NCBI GenBank assembly: GCA_033297205.1
Contig: MU859209.1
Location: forward strand, 27,188 to 91,187
Source of the DNA: Pseudoneurospora amorphoporcata
Taxonomy: Eukaryota; Ascomycota; Sordariomycetes; Sordariales; Sordariaceae
Length of the DNA: 64,000 bases
Direction: 5' to 3'
The notes under the pieces were generated by a model that was not told where the DNA came from, did no database searches, and worked only from the letters and a program-made list of their open reading frames with translations. Of the stretch, positions 1 to 13,123 are shown piece by piece. Positions within the stretch are counted from its first letter, which is position 1; each line of letters opens with the position of its first letter. The position numbers and the translations under genes are program-made.

Positions 1-2
1 CC

Positions 3-683
3 GTTCTTTATGCGCAGCAGTTTCCTTCCGTGCCGCTGAGCACGGGTACTGGTACCCCTTCTGAGCCTGACCCGTACATGTATCTCGGGGGCAACGCTAC
101 CGTGTTCGGTAACTCCTCTGTAGAGACCTCTGCTCTGGACGCAGGCATGGAGGATGGCACTGCCTCCACTGCTGGTGCTGCCGCCACCACCGTCGACGGC
201 ACCGACCTGATTGCTTCCCTCCAGGCTTTGAACGATGCGTTGGCTGCTTATCAGAGTCTGGGTTTGACGGACATGGACGCCTCCATGTCTGCCTCGTCCT
301 CTGCTCTGCCCTCCGCTACCACCACCACCACTGACACTGACACTGATGCTCTCACTGAGTCTGGTGCCAACACCGCTGCCGCCCTCACCGGCAGTGACGC
401 TCTCGCCGCCCGCACCGCTGACGTCCCCGCCGACCTCACACTTGCCGCCCGCAAAATCAAGATGCTTGGCGAAGACATGCTCTCCGGCATCCAGGGCTTG
501 CGCAAGCGCGCAGAGATGGCCGAGCAGGAGAACAAGAAGATGAAGAAGAAGATGAACAAGGTTCTTAACCAGAGAGGAGGAGGTGTCTTCGCCAACAAGA
601 CGACGACGAGCAAGACGGTCATGGACAAGATGGGCAAGGGGGTGTTGGAGAGGTATGTTAACATGGTCGGTGGGGGGAACTAG
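3..683 (+). CDS. C-terminal part of an unrecognised protein (5' end outside window)
   Basis: The frame is open from the left edge to a TAG at 681-683, giving about 226 residues. I do not recognise the family. The visible part starts with a low-complexity stretch rich in Ser, Thr, Ala and Asp. It ends in a basic, probably helical segment (roughly the last 80 residues) with KKMKKKMNK and heptad-like spacing, which suggests a short coiled coil or nucleic-acid/protein contact region. No signal peptide or membrane segment is visible in this part. Third positions are mostly C or G, as in the other genes of the window, which supports real coding. The true start and any upstream domains lie outside the window. 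Confident that it is coding, not what it does. Confidence 0.75.
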   Translation, partial: VLYAQQFPSVPLSTGTGTPSEPDPYMYLGGNATVFGNSSVETSALDAGMEDGTASTAGAAATTVDGTDLIASLQALNDALAAYQSLGLTDMDASMSASSSALPSATTTTTDTDTDALTESGANTAAALTGSDALAARTADVPADLTLAARKIKMLGEDMLSGIQGLRKRAEMAEQENKKMKKKMNKVLNQRGGGVFANKTTTSKTVMDKMGKGVLERYVNMVGGGN

Positions 684-968
684 ACTAAAAAGTAAAGTAA
701 GGTAGCAAGTGGGGAGCGGCACTGAGGCAGAAAAATGAGGAGGATTGAGTGTCTTGTGTGCAGTCTGAATGTAAGGTAATTGAGCAAAACGGACGGGATG
801 TTGTGAGTGATGAAGCTGGATATCTCTTCTTAAGGTAGCTAGAAAACAAACCTGATGATTTTCCTTGACACCTAGGTACCCAACACCGCATTGCTGAGCC
901 AAGTACGTTCCACCTGGTGAATGCGTTACCTACCTCTAGTAAAAAGTCGTAGACTGCAAGTTGTTTGT

Positions 969-1328
969 CAATGACTGGGCACACAGCAACATGTCGGCGA
1001 TAAGAGAACAAGCCAGCCGAGTTCCAACACCCTCCAGCTTGCACAAAAGTTGAAAGTAAAGTCAAACTTGTTTCTCCGATGACACCGATACAGCATGATG
1101 CGGGCCATCAAGCATGCTTCTTCCAGGTTTCTCGGCTAGGCCGGGGGTTCCCTCTGTAATAGTAAACTGGGACTGACTGGTCTACAGAGAATCACTAACA
1201 AGTGTTATGAGTAGTAGGTAGGAGAAGACAGGGCATAGGGTACCACTCCGGGGAAAGGTAGACAGTCAGTCCGTTACGGACAGAGGCTGACTTCACATCT
1301 TCTATTCCACATGATCACCAAAGCATAC
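969..1328 (+). repeat. Long diverged inverted repeat, copy A
   Basis: This segment matches the reverse complement of 38177-38509 by direct reading, with an estimated 80-90% identity over the alignable parts and several small indels in simple-sequence spots. Shared blocks include AACATGTCGGCGATAAGAG, CACTCCGGGGAAAGG and CACATGATCACCAAAGCATA. Both copies contain the hairpin GTCCGT(T)ACGGAC. I see no terminal inverted repeats, target duplication or transposase reading frame. It may be a dispersed non-coding repeat, a fossil element too short for RIP, or part of an old segmental duplication. Confidence 0.85.
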
Positions 1329-1912
1329 CCATACGGTACCTACCTCTAGTTGACCCGAACACCTCGGACCTCCGTGACCTCCCAAAACTCTCATTTTAAC
1401 CCATTCCTATTAACCCCATTCCGATTGGCGCGCATCATGGCTTCAACGTACCATTCAAGATGTTCTCAAAATACGGGGAGAGTTGCAGTCAACTCTTTTG
1501 CCGGTTGCTGGTACGACCTGGTACCGGGTCTCGGGGACTTGGCACTTGCCTTCTTGATCGACGGTGACAACTCCGTGGTCCGGATTCGGTAATGCGCTTT
1601 GTCAAATTGTCAACTACCGCAACCTCCGTTGACAGATTCACGCTTGAATCCGATCTTGGCTGTGACTAGCTCTCCGAATGTCAGAAGCTATAGGTGCGCT
1701 TGACGTCTCGCTTGGACGTTAAAGCTTGATAGTCGGTTAATGCTGTTTCATGGTGAGAGGACCAGAGTTCGGCAGTTGTTTTGGTGGACATGGAGGGAAA
1801 GGGACTGGACTGTTGATGAGAGGAGAGACAGGAAGATGTGAGTTTGTTGAGAAGATCAAGTTTACATACCTTATGAAGACAGGACGACATGAACTGGAGG
1901 AGAGTCTAGAGG

Positions 1913-1918
1913 TATAAA
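1913..1918 (+). promoter_or_regulatory. TATA box of the feruloyl esterase gene
   Basis: TATAAA lies 134 nt upstream of the ATG at 2052 and is followed by a CT-rich leader (1925-2050), the usual layout of a strongly expressed fungal gene. Confidence 0.6.
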
Positions 1919-2051
1919 GCCCCTTTCACCACCTCCTCCTGCTCCTCCATAACTCACTCACCATCCCCCCATCACCATCCTCCCATCACAACCCAGGGCA
2001 TCCAAATCCTTCCATCTCACCTCCAAACCTTCTAGCCAGCCAGTCTCTAAC

Positions 2052-2924
2052 ATGGCTCGAGCCCACCACGGCCTCCTGGCCACCGCCCTCCTCCTCTTCA
2101 CTTGCCTCATCTCCCTCACCGCCGCCGCCCCCTCCCCCGGCTGCGGCAAAGGTCCCACCCTTCGCAACGGCCAAACCGTCAACACCAACGTCAACGGCAA
2201 ATCCCGCCAATACACCCTCCGCCTCCCCGACAACTACAACCAGAACAACCCGTACCGGCTCATCTTCCTGTGGCACCAGCTCGGCGGATCCGCGCAAAAG
2301 ATCATTCAGGGCGAAAATCCGAACCAGGGCGGCGTCTTGCCGTACTACGGTCTCCCGCCTCTCGACACCACCAAGTCCGCCATTTACGTGGTTCCGCAAG
2401 GACTGAACGCAGGTTGGGCAAACCAGAACGGCGAGGACGTGGCCTTCTTTGATAACATGTTGCAGAGCGTCAGCGACGGGCTGTGCATTGATACGAACCT
2501 CGTCTTCAGCACGGGGTTCTCGTACGGCGGCGCCATGTCGTTCTCGCTTGCCTGCTCAAGGCCGAATAAGGTCCGCGCTGTGGCCGTCTTGTCCGGTGGT
2601 TTGTTGTCTGGGTGCGCGGGCGGGAACGACCCCGTGGCGTACTACGCTCAGCACGGGACTGCCGATTCGGTACTCAATGTCAGCGGAGGGAGACAGTTGA
2701 GGGATCGGTTTGTCAGGAACAATGGGTGTCGGGCTCTGAGCAGCGAGCCGAGTCCGGGCAGCGGAGGGAAGTCGACGAGGGTGGATTACCAAGGGTGCCA
2801 GGCGGGGAAGGACGTCGTGTGGGTTGTTCATGGTGGTGATCATAATCCGAGTCAGAAGGATCCGGGAGCGAGTGAGCCGTTTGCGCCGAGGAATACTTGG
2901 GAGTTCTTTAGCAGGTTCAACTAG
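2052..2924 (+). CDS. faeD: Feruloyl esterase D (secreted carbohydrate esterase)
   Basis: Intronless 290-residue secreted esterase predicted to release ferulic and p-coumaric acids esterified to plant cell-wall arabinoxylan or pectin. Residues 1-25 form a signal peptide (basic start, Leu/Ala-rich core, cleavage near TAAA-PSPGC). The mature part follows the polyhydroxybutyrate-depolymerase-like esterase fold: the nucleophile elbow GFSYGG puts the catalytic Ser at residue 157, and Asp205 (GTADSV) and His264 (GGDHNPSQ) fit the triad. Length and wording match what I recall of the type D feruloyl esterase of Neurospora crassa, with clear substitutions, so this is an orthologue or close paralogue. 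The start is fixed by the signal peptide and a TATA box 134 nt upstream. The downstream side opens onto the gene desert. Induction by plant polysaccharide is likely from the family, not shown by the sequence. Confidence 0.93.
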   Translation: MARAHHGLLATALLLFTCLISLTAAAPSPGCGKGPTLRNGQTVNTNVNGKSRQYTLRLPDNYNQNNPYRLIFLWHQLGGSAQKIIQGENPNQGGVLPYYGLPPLDTTKSAIYVVPQGLNAGWANQNGEDVAFFDNMLQSVSDGLCIDTNLVFSTGFSYGGAMSFSLACSRPNKVRAVAVLSGGLLSGCAGGNDPVAYYAQHGTADSVLNVSGGRQLRDRFVRNNGCRALSSEPSPGSGGKSTRVDYQGCQAGKDVVWVVHGGDHNPSQKDPGASEPFAPRNTWEFFSRFN

Positions 2925-5900
2925 AGATTGAGGGGGAAGGGGCAGTCACTTCTGGAAGGAAGGCGGAAGGATTGAAAGGGGGGTGCGGTCGGTTGAGGAC
3001 GGACGAGGAGGAGGAAGGAGCTTTGGGTGAGAGTTGAGAAAGGTGGAAGGGAATGGATGTCAATGCACATGCAATGCAGACTGTACATAACCTTCTAGGA
3101 AAAAGCCATTCTGCGAAGTTGTCTCCATGTAAACAGAGGAAAACCTACGAGTCAAGCAGCTGTGCATAAAGGTATTACCTCTATGCTCAAAGCCAAGAGC
3201 ATCTACATTCTACATCGAAGACCAAAACATCAAGTTCTCCCGGTGTATTCAAGGTTATTTCGATCTTTCTTTCTGTCGTCTTTTATTTCTTTTACGATTG
3301 TCATCCGTGTGCATCAAGTAAAGCAAAAGTCTCAGGCTATCTGTCAACTTTCATGTCCAGCCATGACCAAAGTACCAAACCCGATCTTTCTGGTTCTGAG
3401 TGAGGTTGACATTGGCATTAAAGGCCTGGATTCATCGACATTAAGTCCATGGATGGCATACTTGTCTTTATGTATGAATGCATGACAAACATCCGGAAAG
3501 AAAGCCAGGAATGAGGCTCAAACGAGAACACCACCGTCACTTCCAGATCAAGGTTCATCGTCGATTGTCAAAGTATCTCAAATCCAGTGCCCACGGGACA
3601 CTACCATTGTAAGACCACAACCATATTTCTTTCTCTTTAACCTCCCTCGTACTTTCTTCTCCAAGTTGAGTCTACATGTAGGATCCCCTGGAAAGCAACG
3701 GAAGTGGTCAACGCGGTTTTGCTTACCTCCCTTACCTACCTACTTGCTACTTCAGGCTTTCCAAGCAAGAAGATATCTTGGGTTCTTTCTTGTACAGCCG
3801 TCTATGCCAGAGAAAAGCAGTTCTATAATGTGTCACCGCCATACATGTAGCTTGATGGTGAGGTACCGATGAGACCCTCAATTCTTGCCTTCACTCACCA
3901 TTAATTCTTATCAAGAGTCCCGTCTCTTTCGTCACCCAAACACAGTGGCAGACCGACATCACAGCATAAAGTCTGCAACGACTGGACTCACCGAGCAAAC
4001 CACAAGCCCTGACACAACCGGAGTGCACTCGGCAAGCTGTGAGATCGATGAACTAAAATCCATAGGACCCTTATTGCGCAATTGGTACGCAATTGCACTT
4101 TAGCTCCTTGAGCTAGGTGTTGTCCCACGGCTGATCGCATACATGGAACTCTTTTTACTCGCAAATGTAGACCTACGCAGTAGACGTAGGTACCCTGTGA
4201 ACAGAGTGAAGGTGTCGAATAATGTGTCACGTATCTCAACTTTCCCTCAATCTGCTGCGGATCGACAAAAACGCTGGAACGTGCAAAGATACTGTGCTCT
4301 CTAACGGCTTCATCATCTTTCACCGTTCCGCTCTGGCTCGTGCTGTATCTGTAGACACCCGCTCGTCGGGATAAGATTTGGTTGATGCCTTTGATATCAT
4401 TGTGCACTGTTCCGCATCATCAATTGCTCTCCTCAGGGTCCAGTCTTGCTGATCTTTTGGTCTCAGCTGAGCCACAGTCCAATCTGTAGATCAGATCCAG
4501 TCGTCAATGACAATGACAGCGGGAAGAAGAATAGGGAAGAACCCTTTGCGTGATGGAATGATTGACAGGGTCCTTGTCCTCGTCACTGTGCTTCTGTCCC
4601 CGGTCTGGAATCCGGTTGAACAGCCCCCGTTGCGGGGTGTAAGTGACCGGCACTGTGGCTGTGAGGAATCTGTGCAATGAGGACGCAGTGGGCGACAGAA
4701 GAGTTGAGTGCAGAGATAACGATGACACATGCGTAAAGATCCAGTCATTGATGCGCAGGCCGGTTGGACAATCCATTGCCAAATTGCAATTGCCGTACAG
4801 CTCATGCATGCCCTCCCCGTCGTGGTCAAGTCGAGATGGTGGGACGAAGTGGGAAAGGAAAAGACACGGGGAGGAAAGCCGTGATGCTCATCTTGTCACA
4901 GCTGCACAGCATCACCACACTTCCATTGCCATACCCGCCAACAAACGTCTGGCAACATGAATGTGTAACCCGATTTGATATCTGGAGGCGTAACCACTGG
5001 AGCCCAAGCAAAAGAAGATTGAACCCTTTCTGCATGAGACCTTACTAACCGTTTTCCTCTCTAAACCATCCCCATCCATCTCTGTAATTGGATAGGCATG
5101 CATACGATTCTCGCTGCGTCCAGTCGTTCTTGCGTCGTTGTGCTGTAGCAGTGCTGCTGTAGTGCGGCTCGTGTTGGCCAGGATTTTCCCCCAACAAGCA
5201 GATAGTTGCATCATAGGGGTTACGTAGGAGGAGGGGCTAGAATCCGCATTGAACAGTTCTCCGTGGTTGTTGATATCTTGGCCTTTGGAGATCGGCACTG
5301 CCGGTCGCCGGATCGTCCGTCTTGGTTACACAGAAAGCCTCTAGGGCTTTCGTGGGGAAATGCAGTGAATGCGACCAGTGGGTTGCGGCTGACGTGCTAT
5401 GATTTCAGCAAATGACGATCCTTTTTCACACCGGTTGATGCTTGAGGCTCTCTCTCATCGACATGAGTTCAGAGCCTCAAGATGTTGCCTCTGTGCAATT
5501 ACATGTAGTTCTTGAAGAAAAACGTGTAGGGTGTCCGTAGCAGGTAATTTGCATGGTGGCTAGAATCTTGCAAAGAAAAGCTCAAAGATTTTCTGTGTTG
5601 ACGTTAGCTCGCGTCCACTCACGTTAAACAACATCATTGATGTTTATCAGAATCATGTTCGATATGCTGGAGATGGTCGAGACCTTCAGGGGCTGAGGAA
5701 GATTCTGACATCAGTTTTTGATGATCCGACATGGTGTAGACATCAAAAACATCGATAATACAGGCAGACGGCTTTTTGAACACAGTTCAAACATTACAAA
5801 CTGTATACCTCGCAAGGGAAAGAGCCTCAAAGTATCGGGTTAAACTGTGAAAGACTGTGTACATGTCTTGCAAGAGACGGTTTGCGGGAGATGGGCCCGA

Positions 5901-8900
5901 CGCACATGGGAGCTTCAGATCTTCAACACCGGAGCTTAACTCGAATCTCCCAATCAAGCCATCTTCATGTACATAAAAACGGCCTGACCGGTTGAGTTCC
6001 GGTTGACAAGACTCAGGATTGCCCTCTCTGCTACAAGGTGTCTCCGTCCATAGGTATTCCGGAATCGAACGCTCTCCAGATATCTAGGAGGATCAGTCTG
6101 ACTTTGGACATTGGACATAATGCATATCTCAAGGCGGTCCAGCCCATACACCACCAAACATCTGCCGGCTATCAAGTTTGCCAAGTCCAGAACCCCGTGC
6201 AACCCCGATCTGTTATCACGACTGTCGATCGTTGCCTGGACTCCTTACAGGCCGAGCACTATAACTCCCTCTGGCTTAGACATGGTAGCGTAGTTACTCG
6301 TCAGAGGGGAGCTATGTGGGAGCTTGACGTTACGTGTCAGGTTCGCCACAACACCACGATATAACGCGACTCCCACCCACTTTCAGGTGATGATGGGTGA
6401 CACAACTTTGATAGGATGTAAACAAAGGTTAGGTAGGTAGCGAAGAGTCTGGTTGCTTCCTTGCAACCCTCCATTGGCCTCAATGCCTTTGATATCTGGT
6501 CCCCAGACTCTTACCTCATCGACGTACCATCCAACCCAGTTTCCCCAGACGTTCATCACCACTCAACGGCGTCGTAGGTATCGTAGTCAACGACCTCATA
6601 CCCTCCTCGCCCCGGGCTTGTCGAGACTCCCCAGACTCTTCAGAAACCGAAGCCACCCTGACGCCTAGGTCGGACCACCGAACCACCGAACGTCATAAGA
6701 TACCTGTAGGTAGGTAAGAATGCCTCCGTCCTTCAAGAGTCCAAGGCCCTGATTCTCTCTTGCCCGCATCAATTGACCTCCTCCCTTTCTCCTCACTCGA
6801 GGGTCTGGTCTGGTCCCAACATGTCCAGCAGTCAGATGGCATGTCACGGGCCAGGCTCGTATGTTCTGGTGGGCGCATCTAATGTACCGGAGACAACAAC
6901 TCCGCACGGCAGGTAGGTAGGTTCAGTCGATGTCCTCCGGAAAACGGCTGCCGCAGGCACCTCGCTTTCCTCTCTGTTTTTTTTTGTTTTTTTTTTTGGC
7001 TCGATGGAGGGATCGTCCGTGCACGAGCCTAGACTGCTGACACCACCACCACCTGATGCCCTTGCGCTTCTGACAAATGCGAACCCATTGAAGGGACCGG
7101 AGATCTTGCCTGCCATTGAGCCAGCGGCGGCCTGCGGGAACCGCTTTGGTGATGAGGTGCATGATGATCTGAACGAGGCCCTTTCGGAGGGAACTAAATG
7201 GAAGATTAGTAGGGTACGCTAGGGAGGAATGTGGGTGTGCAGATGGTCACTTAAGGGGGCGGATGGATGGTTGATGGCGCAAGTGAGGCGATGGAGCGGT
7301 TAGAGGTAGGTTGTTTTGGTCAAGTTCTCCGTTTCGGACCTGATGTACAGTAAGGAGAATAGATAGATACATAGTTGTTGTCGCTTCGACGGTCAGGTTT
7401 TACGTTATTGTAACACTCTTCTTCATCAACTTCTTAGGGTGTTGGATGAGGAGGACGGGTACCGGAACGGATCGTCAATTTGAAGTCTCACACCTCAATT
7501 CCTTCCCGATATCGCCCCCCTTCCTGACCCCATCATGGCGTTTACCTACGAACTTTCAACCTTTGAACTCTGCATCTTCATGGCACTTGCCGCACTACCT
7601 ACAAGGTAAGGTATCGCAGGGTAACACTCACCCACCACCACCTCCTCCACCGATATACCGACCCAAGATGCGACTTCCACCCATATCGAAACGTGCGCCT
7701 CGAGCATGCAGCGAGCAGTGGTTGCGGCGTCAAGGACTGAGAAGAGGTGTGTGTTTTCGGTGTGGCACATCCCCAGGGCCCCGCATTAGCGCCTTCCCGA
7801 CACAGAAAGAGGGTGTGTTGCACGGAGATAGCAGGGATTTCCAGTTCTATGTACAGAGAGGTGTTGCTGCTTGTGGCTGCTGTGGCTGCTGATCTATGTT
7901 GACCAGGTAAACATCTTCAACATCCCTGATATAAACAGATTGATGCGGACCAGACATGTGCAACGGAATGGTGCTAGGGGGCCTGGGGCCTTGGCAAACG
8001 ATATCCGCTTGGATGATATGATAAACGCCCGGGATATAGGTAGCATCCGGAAGACGCTAAGTGAGGTTGAGAGGTGTGTCCGTTTATTTACCTTATGTTA
8101 ACCCTCCTAATGAACCTTGATCTCCGTTCCGTTCGCTATGCCCCAAGTGACGGCGGGAATGGCGGATGGCATGGCATGGTGTGAGCCGAACTGGACCTCT
8201 CTTAGTATGTACCTTAGTTGGTGCTGCCGTACCTACCTACCATGGCATCTGGGATGGACGGACACGGGCCAAACACGGGATGAACGAGATGAGATTCAGA
8301 GATGGATGGACCCAGACCCTTTACTGTCCAGCCAGGCGCAGCAACAGACGAGTGCTACCTCTAGCAACTGACGGAGGAGACGAGCCATAGGTACCTTGAT
8401 GGCCGTTCAACGGACGGCTTCGACCAATATGTTAGTAAGCTAATACGGGTTATTCCGATCGCAGCTTGCCACCGTGATGATTTGGTTCCCTGGGAACAAT
8501 CCTCTAACGGTATTGGTAGGATTGTCTGCATGCTTTGCTTCCCTGCCCTGTGTTTAGGTTTTGCTACCAAAGTTTAACCTTGGCGCAGCTTTAGTAAAAC
8601 TAAATCGAACGGTAGACCTTGTCCGCGCAAGAAAAGGCCAACATGATATTTTGGTCATGTTGAAACTTGAAAGCACGACGAAACTACCTCCTCCACAATC
8701 CCATCACGGTAGCTTCTGAATTGGGTTCTGGATATTTCCACCCTACAGTACTTACCTCTCCATCAACCCATCATACATCAAGACCCTGACCGACCTATTA
8801 TGAAGGGTTACACAACGTGACGTGTGCAACCCTATGTAAAGCACCCTCATCCACTTTGCATCGACCGGTCAGCGCTCAGAGGCCATAAAACGCAGGCAAG

Positions 8901-9750
8901 GTAGCAGAACGAACACCCAAACAAAAGCTGTAAAGATTTCCCCGTCTCCATCTCCCCAAGACCTAGGCGACATGGGTAGTTATGTCGGATGGATCGACGG
9001 TGGGGAGAGAAGCTGGCCCCACATCCCACGAGTCCATGTCGGAATGGCTTCATCCCCAGCTTTCAATGCTCAAATACTGTAAACATGAAGCTGTCTGTCT
9101 GTGACGCTGCACCTCGTCGTGCATGCCTGCGTGCCATGCCATGGTTGCTCATGCTACTGCGAGTTCCTCCCCCCTCACTACAGTACTGCAAAAGCCATGC
9201 TCATGACCACCACGCCCACGCCCATGCTCGCGGTTAGGCATGGCAGTACAGTAAGTATGTCATGCCATGCCATGCAGTTGATGCAGAACCTAAGCCCAAA
9301 GACGCGCAGCAGTTACCTAGGTACCTTAGTCAACCCAGCAAGCCAGCCCATCAGGCCTACACTAGGGCAGAAAGTCCGGATGGAACGCAACTCGAGATAA
9401 CAACATCAACAACCTGAAAATGATGAAGGAAAATTCCTTCCTTTCTGAGACAGACAAGCGATGAGCTAACCAATCACAAGCTGGGTTTGGAGCATATGTA
9501 ACCCGTCGACGGCCACAGTGAGTGCGATGAGCGACCTCCGGGCGGGGTCTGCCCAAGACAGGCTTTGATAGTGGCTGATGCCGGTGCTGATACCTAGCGG
9601 TAGGTATGCGAGATTGCTACCCCGCCATCCACATCCATGCCCTCCATCCATCCACTGTCATCCACTGTCATCTACGGTCATCCTGTCAGTACTCGTCTGG
9701 GCTCAAAGCGCCTCACAGACCAGTGAAAGGAAGCTGTGTAATTGCCTGAT
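2925..9750. other. Gene-free region, part 1
   Basis: I see no convincing gene. Open frames are short, lack paired splice sites and read as random residues. Features are limited to TACC/GGTA words (for example near 6430, 6705, 6912, 8230, 9320), a T-rich tract at about 6977-6999, CATGC-type words near 9240-9275 and a short 10-bp-like direct repeat at about 9645-9690. Base composition is mixed, without the strong AT bias of RIP-mutated repeats. Confidence 0.55.
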
Positions 9751-9789
9751 TAGGATCAGAATCAGAAACAGAGGCTCTCTTTTCCCGGC

Positions 9790-9830
9790 CTCTCTCTCTC
9801 TCTCTCTCTCTCTCGAGCGAGCGAGCGAGA
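9790..9830. repeat. (TC)n/(GAGC)n compound microsatellite
   Basis: About a dozen TC dinucleotides pass directly into four GAGC-type units. A typical slippage-prone tract with no coding meaning. Confidence 0.9.
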
Positions 9831-12800
9831 AGGGAGGACAGGACAGGAAGGACAGGGAGGGGTAGCTACCTTACCTTACCTCGAGAGGGGGGGGGTTGGG
9901 AGGGGTTCGTTGATCGTTCAGCTCCATCCCCAGCTTCCAGGCATGTGAGACATGGCATGGCATGACATGACATGACTGATAGTGATTCCAACCTAACCGA
10001 CTGCAAGTCACAACGCTTTTGGTGAAGAGCCGAGCTCTGCGCCAGGCCCCGTCCGTACAAGGTTCTAGAAATCGTGACTGTTGGTGATGGTGACTGCGAG
10101 TCAGGAACTTGCCCCAGCCAACGTGTTTGGGAAAATGTGCAAAAGATGATATCCCGGGCGTCAAAGACAGATTTGATGCAGCCCAGGTGCCAAGCCGGCG
10201 ATTGACGTTACGTGGTGGGCTGCCTGCCATGATGGCGTGGGATGGATAGCGCCTACAGTGGAAAACGTCCGAAAGCCTAGAGGTACCTACCTACACCAAG
10301 CCCTGCTTAGCGGCCGTCACTGCCCTGTAAACTCTTCAATTTCAGGAGCATGGCACACAGCGATGTTCGTATAATAGCGGGTCGAAAGTGGCGTGATAGT
10401 GTCGCCTTATAACTAAGCCTGCCTGGGCTTGAGCCTTGGAAGCCACCAAGATTGTGTACTGCTACAGTATTATCAGCGACATGGTAAGGTAGACGGACGG
10501 TAGCGGGAGGCCAAGAAATTGTAGTGCTGCCTCTGTTGCATATGCCATACCTTATGGTGAGATGAAATGCAAGACATTGATCTCGAACGGACGGATCTCG
10601 AAACGGTCATTGTTGGGTTCACTCCACCACCAACAACATGTCGAACTTAGTATGTACTGTACCTAGCAATCACAACATACCATGTCCTTATCGACGATTG
10701 GCCATTCTTACAAAGTGGGTTGGCGCCTAACTACCTATGCCCAGCCGCCGTCGCGGGCATGACTTATTATCTAGTATTAGTAGAACGTAGTCGCAAAATT
10801 CATTCATTCATTCATACCTTGAGGAAGGAAAAAGAAGACTGAAGGAGATACCACAATGCCAGAGCCACTCGAAAGAGACAAAGCGCCCGAACGGGCCAGG
10901 CAGGGGCTCCAGACCGGAGACTCTAGCGTCGGGCCGTGTGGAGTCTGTCTGGGTCTTCCAGACCGACCGACCACCAAGTCCTTACCCGGCCGGAGTTACG
11001 TCCAGTGTGGACCTGCAAGTCCGTCAGCCCAAAATAGCAGCTTGTCGTCGTCGCTAGGTAGGTAGGTGATCCGTTCTCCGTTGTGGGTACGGTAGGTAAC
11101 AAAACGGTCCCTTCATCATCTCCGGGTAGTGTTGTGATGGTGGTGATTGTTGCGCTCACATGAAAGTCCAGACACGGTGCGGCGTGCGGCGTCTATGTCC
11201 GGGCTTGCCTCCGTTGACCGGGCGGCGCAACGCCGGACTCTTGTGTGTAGAACTATTTCCTCTTGGCAAGACATGGCCTCAAATCGTTGCATTGGGGAAA
11301 AGGGCAAAAAAGAAGGCAACCATCCATTCAATTTGGACATCTCAATCATGAGTGGACGGTCGAGTCGCTTTTGTTGACCCAACTCGCCACCGATGCCGCC
11401 AACGACCCCTTACCTCTTGCCCAAAAGACTGACGTGCAGCACTCGTTTAATAAGAAAAATTCTTCACTTTGCAATCCAATATTTCGACAAGCGCTGACGG
11501 AAATAGGGGGTCGCGGTACTGCCCTTGTAGGTGACCCCCAACGAGCGAGTGGCGGGGGTGGCATCCTCCATTGCCATTCGCTGTTATAAAAGGAGGATGG
11601 GTTGTTGACGGGCGAGTTTTGACATGTCGCGGGTAATTGGTAGCGTCCGCAGCGTCTTTTGGTGATGGTGTTGTGGTGGTGTTTATAGTGGGGCTCGCAA
11701 TGTGGTAATGTTGCAACGCCCCGTGAGCGTCCGACACCCATGTTGCAAGCATTGCGAAATTGACTACCAGACTTGGCATCTCGAGAAGATATCACTGATG
11801 AACGGACAGTCAGTGTGTGACGACAACAAGAAAAAGAAGGAAAACGGTGGCGACCATGACACTCGGCACATTGTAAACAACAGTATCGGATACCGTATCC
11901 CGAAAGCTGAAAACGACCCCTGGCCTAGGCAGCGATAGCGGCAAGCGGTGTGCCGTCGACGCCGCCGCCGCCTCCGTCGGAAAGAAAGATAACGGTCGTG
12001 AGTGTGAGATAACGCAGACAGCCATCGTCCTTGGGAAACCCTCGACCGGCCCAGTGTTTTTGAGGACTGTAGATCGCAAGCAGCCGCTGCAGGATAACCT
12101 GCCTGAAGAAAGAAAACGGGGACCAGATGAGATGGCGAGGATGGGTCAGGTAAACATCCCTCCACTGAACCGACAAAGGGGGAGCATATCCATCCGCGTT
12201 ATCTTCCCCAGATTCCTGCTGCTTGCTGACCCTTCGCACAGCAACAGGAGGTGGTCTGGCGGCAAGAGAAACCTGTTTGCATACATCCTTGATCCTGTTG
12301 CTTTTTTCCGGGCGACCTGATGCACAGAGGGTCCCGCATCACCCATCCATGTCGGGCATCTCTTTCTTGTGTTTCCCGTTCGTGGAGATGAGATCCCCTC
12401 CTCATCCCCACAAACTTGCAACTCCTGTCGTTGACCGATCGTCCCGCCCGACGTAAGACTGGCGTCGTGTGTTGTGTGTTGTGTGGCGGTCTTGTGTCGT
12501 TCGTGTGTGTTGAGCGACTCGTTCACGGCGCAGACACACACTGAAGATACCGAGTTGTCAACTTTTGTCCACCTACCTTACTGCTCCACACTCCAGACTC
12601 CAGCGAGGGTCATGTTTTCTCTGGCGAGACGCCCATATCAGCCAGCGGCCGTGTAACGTCGTGCAGCAGGAAGCGAGCGAGGGGAGCAGGCAGTGAGTGG
12701 CAGAAAAAAAGAGTCGCGCAGTAAAAAAGCCACTTTGCGGGGCAGCATTCGCGTCGCTTCGCTTCAGTCCATGTCGCGGAGACTGTTACCTAGAGTGGCG

Positions 12801-13097
12801 GATAACGCTCCCCCTCGCTTCTTGTCTCGGGCAGTGTCTCGTTTCGAGAATATTGGCTGGCTGGCTGGCTGGCTGGCCGTTGGTTGTGGAGTGTGGACTG
12901 GATTGTCACTTTAGGTGGTGGTGGTTCTCATCCCTTCCATTTCCAGCCCAAGAGCTTCGCCGAGTGTACGTATTGACACCCCCTCTCGACATGATGCTTC
13001 GCGACACTCCAGATGCTGGTCCAGTCTCTGTCTAGGCCTCACTTGAAAAAAAAGGAGGGTGTCGGTCGGGTCGGGTGTCGGGTGTGTCGCGTTGCAA

Positions 13098-13123
13098 TCG
13101 GTCGGTCGGTCGGTCGGTCGGTT
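13098..13123. repeat. (TCGG)n microsatellite
   Basis: About six TCGG units in a row. A shorter tract of the same unit occurs near 50191-50208. Confidence 0.85.

Larger units (their letters stand above)
684..2051. other. Intergenic: inverted-repeat copy A and esterase promoter
   Basis: No gene is supported here. The stretch holds the 3' flank of the left-edge gene, copy A of the long inverted repeat (969-1328) and the upstream region of the feruloyl esterase. TACC/GGTA words occur near 890, 928, 1217 and 1337. TTTTAACCC near 1394-1402 reads GGTTAAA on the other strand, which resembles the GGNTAAA motif described for the xylanase regulator XLR-1. That resemblance is an inference from motif similarity only. 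Confidence 0.6.
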